Source: Trema orientale (taxonomy: Eukaryota > Streptophyta > Magnoliopsida > Rosales > Cannabaceae). From it: 64,000 nt of DNA. The DNA lies in the NCBI GenBank assembly GCA_002914845.1, contig JXTC01000252.1, positions 76,433 through 140,432 of the forward strand, read 5' to 3'. A program made the position numbers and the translations under genes. Positions 61,269 to 64,000 of this stretch are shown one piece after another (within the stretch, counting starts at the first letter, position 1; every line of letters starts with the position of its first letter). The notes under the pieces are model-generated. The model searched no databases and was not told the DNA's origin. It saw only the letters and a list, made by a program, of their open reading frames with translations.

Positions 61269-63846
61269 CTAGGTCACTCCCATCTTCGTAGCATGTGAGC
61301 AATCTTCAGTAACAGGTGAACTCGCCTTTGCAGAAAATTCTAGAGACTTGATATTTCCCTGACACTCTTTGTCAAATGTGAATTCAAGTTGTTTCTCCAC
61401 TGACTTGTTGAAAACAGCAGTCCGTTTGGATCTTAAGCGGTAAGGAGGAGATGCATTAAAACCCTTACCACTGGGACCAATGGAATTAATACCATGGCAA
61501 CTTGGACTCCTGCACAAACTCCCATCTTGAGACCCAGGCATTTCCAAACTATTATTTGTTCCATCCCGATCCTGAGAAGCATGAAACATGTCTCCATTCG
61601 ATTCTCGATCTAGTTTCTCAATTTTATTAGGAAGCAAAGGTGTTTGTGGTTTATTCTTTCTCTTTCGTAAGATGGAAGGAGTATTGGGAAAGGTCATGGC
61701 AGCCATCTTTAAGACAGATTCAGGACTCGCCAAACTTAAACCCTGGCCCTTCACACAAGGAGGAGTGAAGCAACTAACAGGTGATGAAAATGTACTAGAA
61801 TTGAACTCATGCTGCAAGCAGTGCATGCTGGAAAGATCTGAATCTACTGGAATACAGTCATCTAATTGTGGAAGCTCATAATACAATGAACCACACATCA
61901 AAGCTTCAGATGGCAAAGGCGTTCCAAAAACTTTTTCTTTTACTTCGCTGTTGAATCCATAATCGTCAAACTTTAGGTCACTGTTGATGTCACAATTTTG
62001 AGACTCTTTGTTCATTAGGCAATCCTCAATATTAGGCTCCCTGTTGATTCCACAGTTTTCAAACTTCAGTACTGACTCCAGATTGCTGTAGTTGGGATCC
62101 ATATTTGATCCTGGCTTAGATTCTACACCTTCAGAATCGGCCGACTCATGTAAAGGAGCACTTGATGAACCACCCATACTACAAGGAATGCGAGGAGAGT
62201 CTAGCTGGTGCTTGCCATCTTCATCTATCTTAGGCACAACTGTATTTCCCAATGTATGGACAGTAGAATCCAATTCTTTATTTGAACAACCAAGTGATTT
62301 TTTAGTTGCAGCACATTTATTCGTATCTTTCAGCCCATTCTGGGGATTGCTCTTAGTGACAGGTGGAAGGTTCCCAGTATTCATAAAGAAATCTAACTTT
62401 TTCTTCAAGGAACTATTCCAATGATTTTTTATCGCATTGTCAGTCCTGCATGCACAATATTATGTAAGATATGAGATTGGGATTAAACCAGTCATAGCAA
62501 ACATATTCTGACCGCAATTCAGACATCCCCTTTTCTTATAATTATTCAATACAGCTCTATTGTCAAGATTCAAAATGCATTACAATTTGCGTTCTAAAGA
62601 ACAGATACTATTCAACTAATGCTACCAAGATAAATAATAACTTCATTAAAAACATCTTTTTGCCGCTGAGTTCAGCAGCGTACATAAGAACATAAAGGTT
62701 ATTCAAATTCTATAGATTCTGGATCAGTCAATCAGAGCAGTTACGGGATAATAAGAAAACACCAATCATATCATGAAAGTTAGATCTTGAAGGGAAAATA
62801 AATATCTCACAGAAAAATGTCCAATGCAACTGAATATGAAGGATAATCATAACATACCTTGTCTATTCCTTTTGACTAAGATAATCATGAACACAGTATT
62901 TTCTTTTAAAGATATGTGAAAATTCAACAGTTGAAAGAAGCCAGTTCTCAACTTCATTATTGTTTGATTTGAAAGAGAGAAATTTTACTCATGTGGTCTT
63001 CCTAGCAACTTAAAAGGACATCTTATATCCTCTAGACTTCATTATCGTCCTCACGACTAACTGAATTGCACTACAAATAAAAATATTCCTAATTAAGCAC
63101 CTAAATGTGCTTTGTAAGAGTTACAGATCAAACAGCAATTACCTTCCAGGTAAAACCTTAGCTATTTCGGCCCACTTGTTCCCATGTATTCGATGGGCAT
63201 TCATAAGAGCTAATTCCTCGTCTAACGTCCATGCATCCTTTCTAATTTCCGGATTCAAATGATTGTGCCACCTGAATGCATAAGAAAGAATGCTTTTTAG
63301 AATATATACCTTAATCAAATAATAAATTAAAAATTCAAACAACTGGATATCAAAGAGATCAAAATATTTAAGCCCCTAAAATGAATAACAACAGTCAATA
63401 AATTTTTGATAATACGAATGTTTGGCATAGAGTATTATGAGGTAAAAGCTAAGCATCATATGTTCATAAATCCCAGGTTGATATAAACATTAAGAATGTA
63501 TCAAAAGCTGAGAAACAAGAACAACGTGGAAACTAAAAAACTTCTAAAAGTACCTCTCCCGGCATTGTTTCCCAATACGACCAGGTAAAGACTTGGCTAT
63601 CAATGACCATTTTGTTGCCCCGTATTTACTTACAAGTTCGGTGATTTTTTTATCCTCCTACAACCAAAAAAGCACCACAAAACTCAGATGCTTGCATAAT
63701 GAACTGCCTCAACAGAAAACAAAAAAAGGAAGAAGGCCACTATGTAGCAACCTCTTGGGTCCAAGGACCTTTGACAAGATCAGGATTAAGAACTTTCTGC
63801 CATCTGTGCAAACATTGCACTTCTGATCTATCAGGAAAAAACTCAG
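61269..63846 (-). CDS. MYB3R5: Three-repeat MYB3R transcription factor, 3' part (5' exons outside the window)
   Basis: Nuclear R1R2R3-MYB that binds mitosis-specific activator (MSA) elements in G2/M promoters; shorter members act mainly as repressors (family knowledge). Minus-strand exons visible: 63846-63752 (end of R1, WQKVLNPDLVKGPWTQE), 63657-63554 (R2, EDKKITELVSKYGATKWSLI), 63271-63143 (R3, HNHLNPEIRKDAWTLDEE) and 62445-61269 (end of R3, TDNAIKNHWNSSLKKKL, and the whole C-terminus). Phases agree (about 501 codons plus stop). The C-terminal region has PSILRKRKNKPQTPL and PPYRLRSKRTAVFNKSVEKQ motifs seen in MYB3R proteins. No clean initiating exon is seen up to 64000, so the start is missing. 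MYB3R5 rather than MYB3R3 is inferred from adjacency to PRT6. Confidence 0.92.
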
Positions 63847-64000
63847 CTGCATAAACATGTCCAAATATCATCAAGCTGCATTTTAGTGGAAGCACAATAG
63901 AACCAATGAAACTGCAAGGTGATAGACTATGAAGTTAAATGAAAAATCTCGACCATCAAATAGCTTAGTTTGTTAACTATATAGTATTCAACAAATCACA
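63847..64000 (-). other. MYB3R intron at the window edge
   Basis: The exon starting at 63846 is preceded on the minus strand by the acceptor TTTATGCAG. The remaining 154 bases show no MYB-like codons and are probably intron; the R1 start lies beyond the window. Confidence 0.6.

Overview
This window is AT-rich eudicot nuclear DNA. Split genes with GT-AG introns, long intergenic DNA and layers of decayed transposons all point to a plant. The protein families (alpha-expansin, receptor-like cytoplasmic kinase, AS1/PHAN MYB, PRT6, three-repeat MYB3R) and their order match an ancestral eudicot block. I cannot name the species from sequence alone; no bacterial, viral or CRISPR content was seen.

Layout. 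1-13.9 kb: no host gene; a Mutator-type MITE (1287-1470), a hAT-like element (2700-3333) and a decayed CACTA (En/Spm) element with a broken TNP2-type transposase (4284-9127). 13.9-16.6 kb: a three-exon alpha-expansin (+). 20.6-23.1 kb: a six-exon NAK/PBL11-type cytoplasmic kinase (-). 23-36.7 kb: repeat-rich, with several MITEs, a 1.45-kb foldback, tRNA-derived SINEs and a second hAT-like element. 36.7-40.1 kb: AS1 (+), one coding exon behind a 1.37-kb leader intron, with upstream ORFs overlapping its start. 41-42 kb: SINE and LINE debris. 43.2-54.2 kb: PRT6 (+), 13 coding exons, about 2074 aa. 54.2-61.2 kb: PRT6 3' flank and repeats. 61.3 kb to the window end: the 3' part of a MYB3R gene (-), whose 5' exons lie past position 64000.

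The five genes do not form one pathway. They cover wall loosening (expansin), membrane-associated signalling (RLCK), leaf polarity and KNOX repression (AS1), Arg/N-degron proteolysis and oxygen sensing (PRT6) and G2/M control (MYB3R). What joins them is conserved neighbourhood. In Arabidopsis, from memory of locus numbers, EXPA3 and AS1 are adjacent on chromosome 2 (At2g37640/At2g37630), and EXPA9, NAK, PRT6 and MYB3R5 lie together on chromosome 5 (At5g02260-At5g02320). The window looks like the unfractionated block. Exon borders were derived by hand from splice sites, reading phase and family alignment from memory. I found no convincing wholly new system; the items most worth checking are the AS1 leader uORFs, the foldback hairpin and the ancestral gene order.
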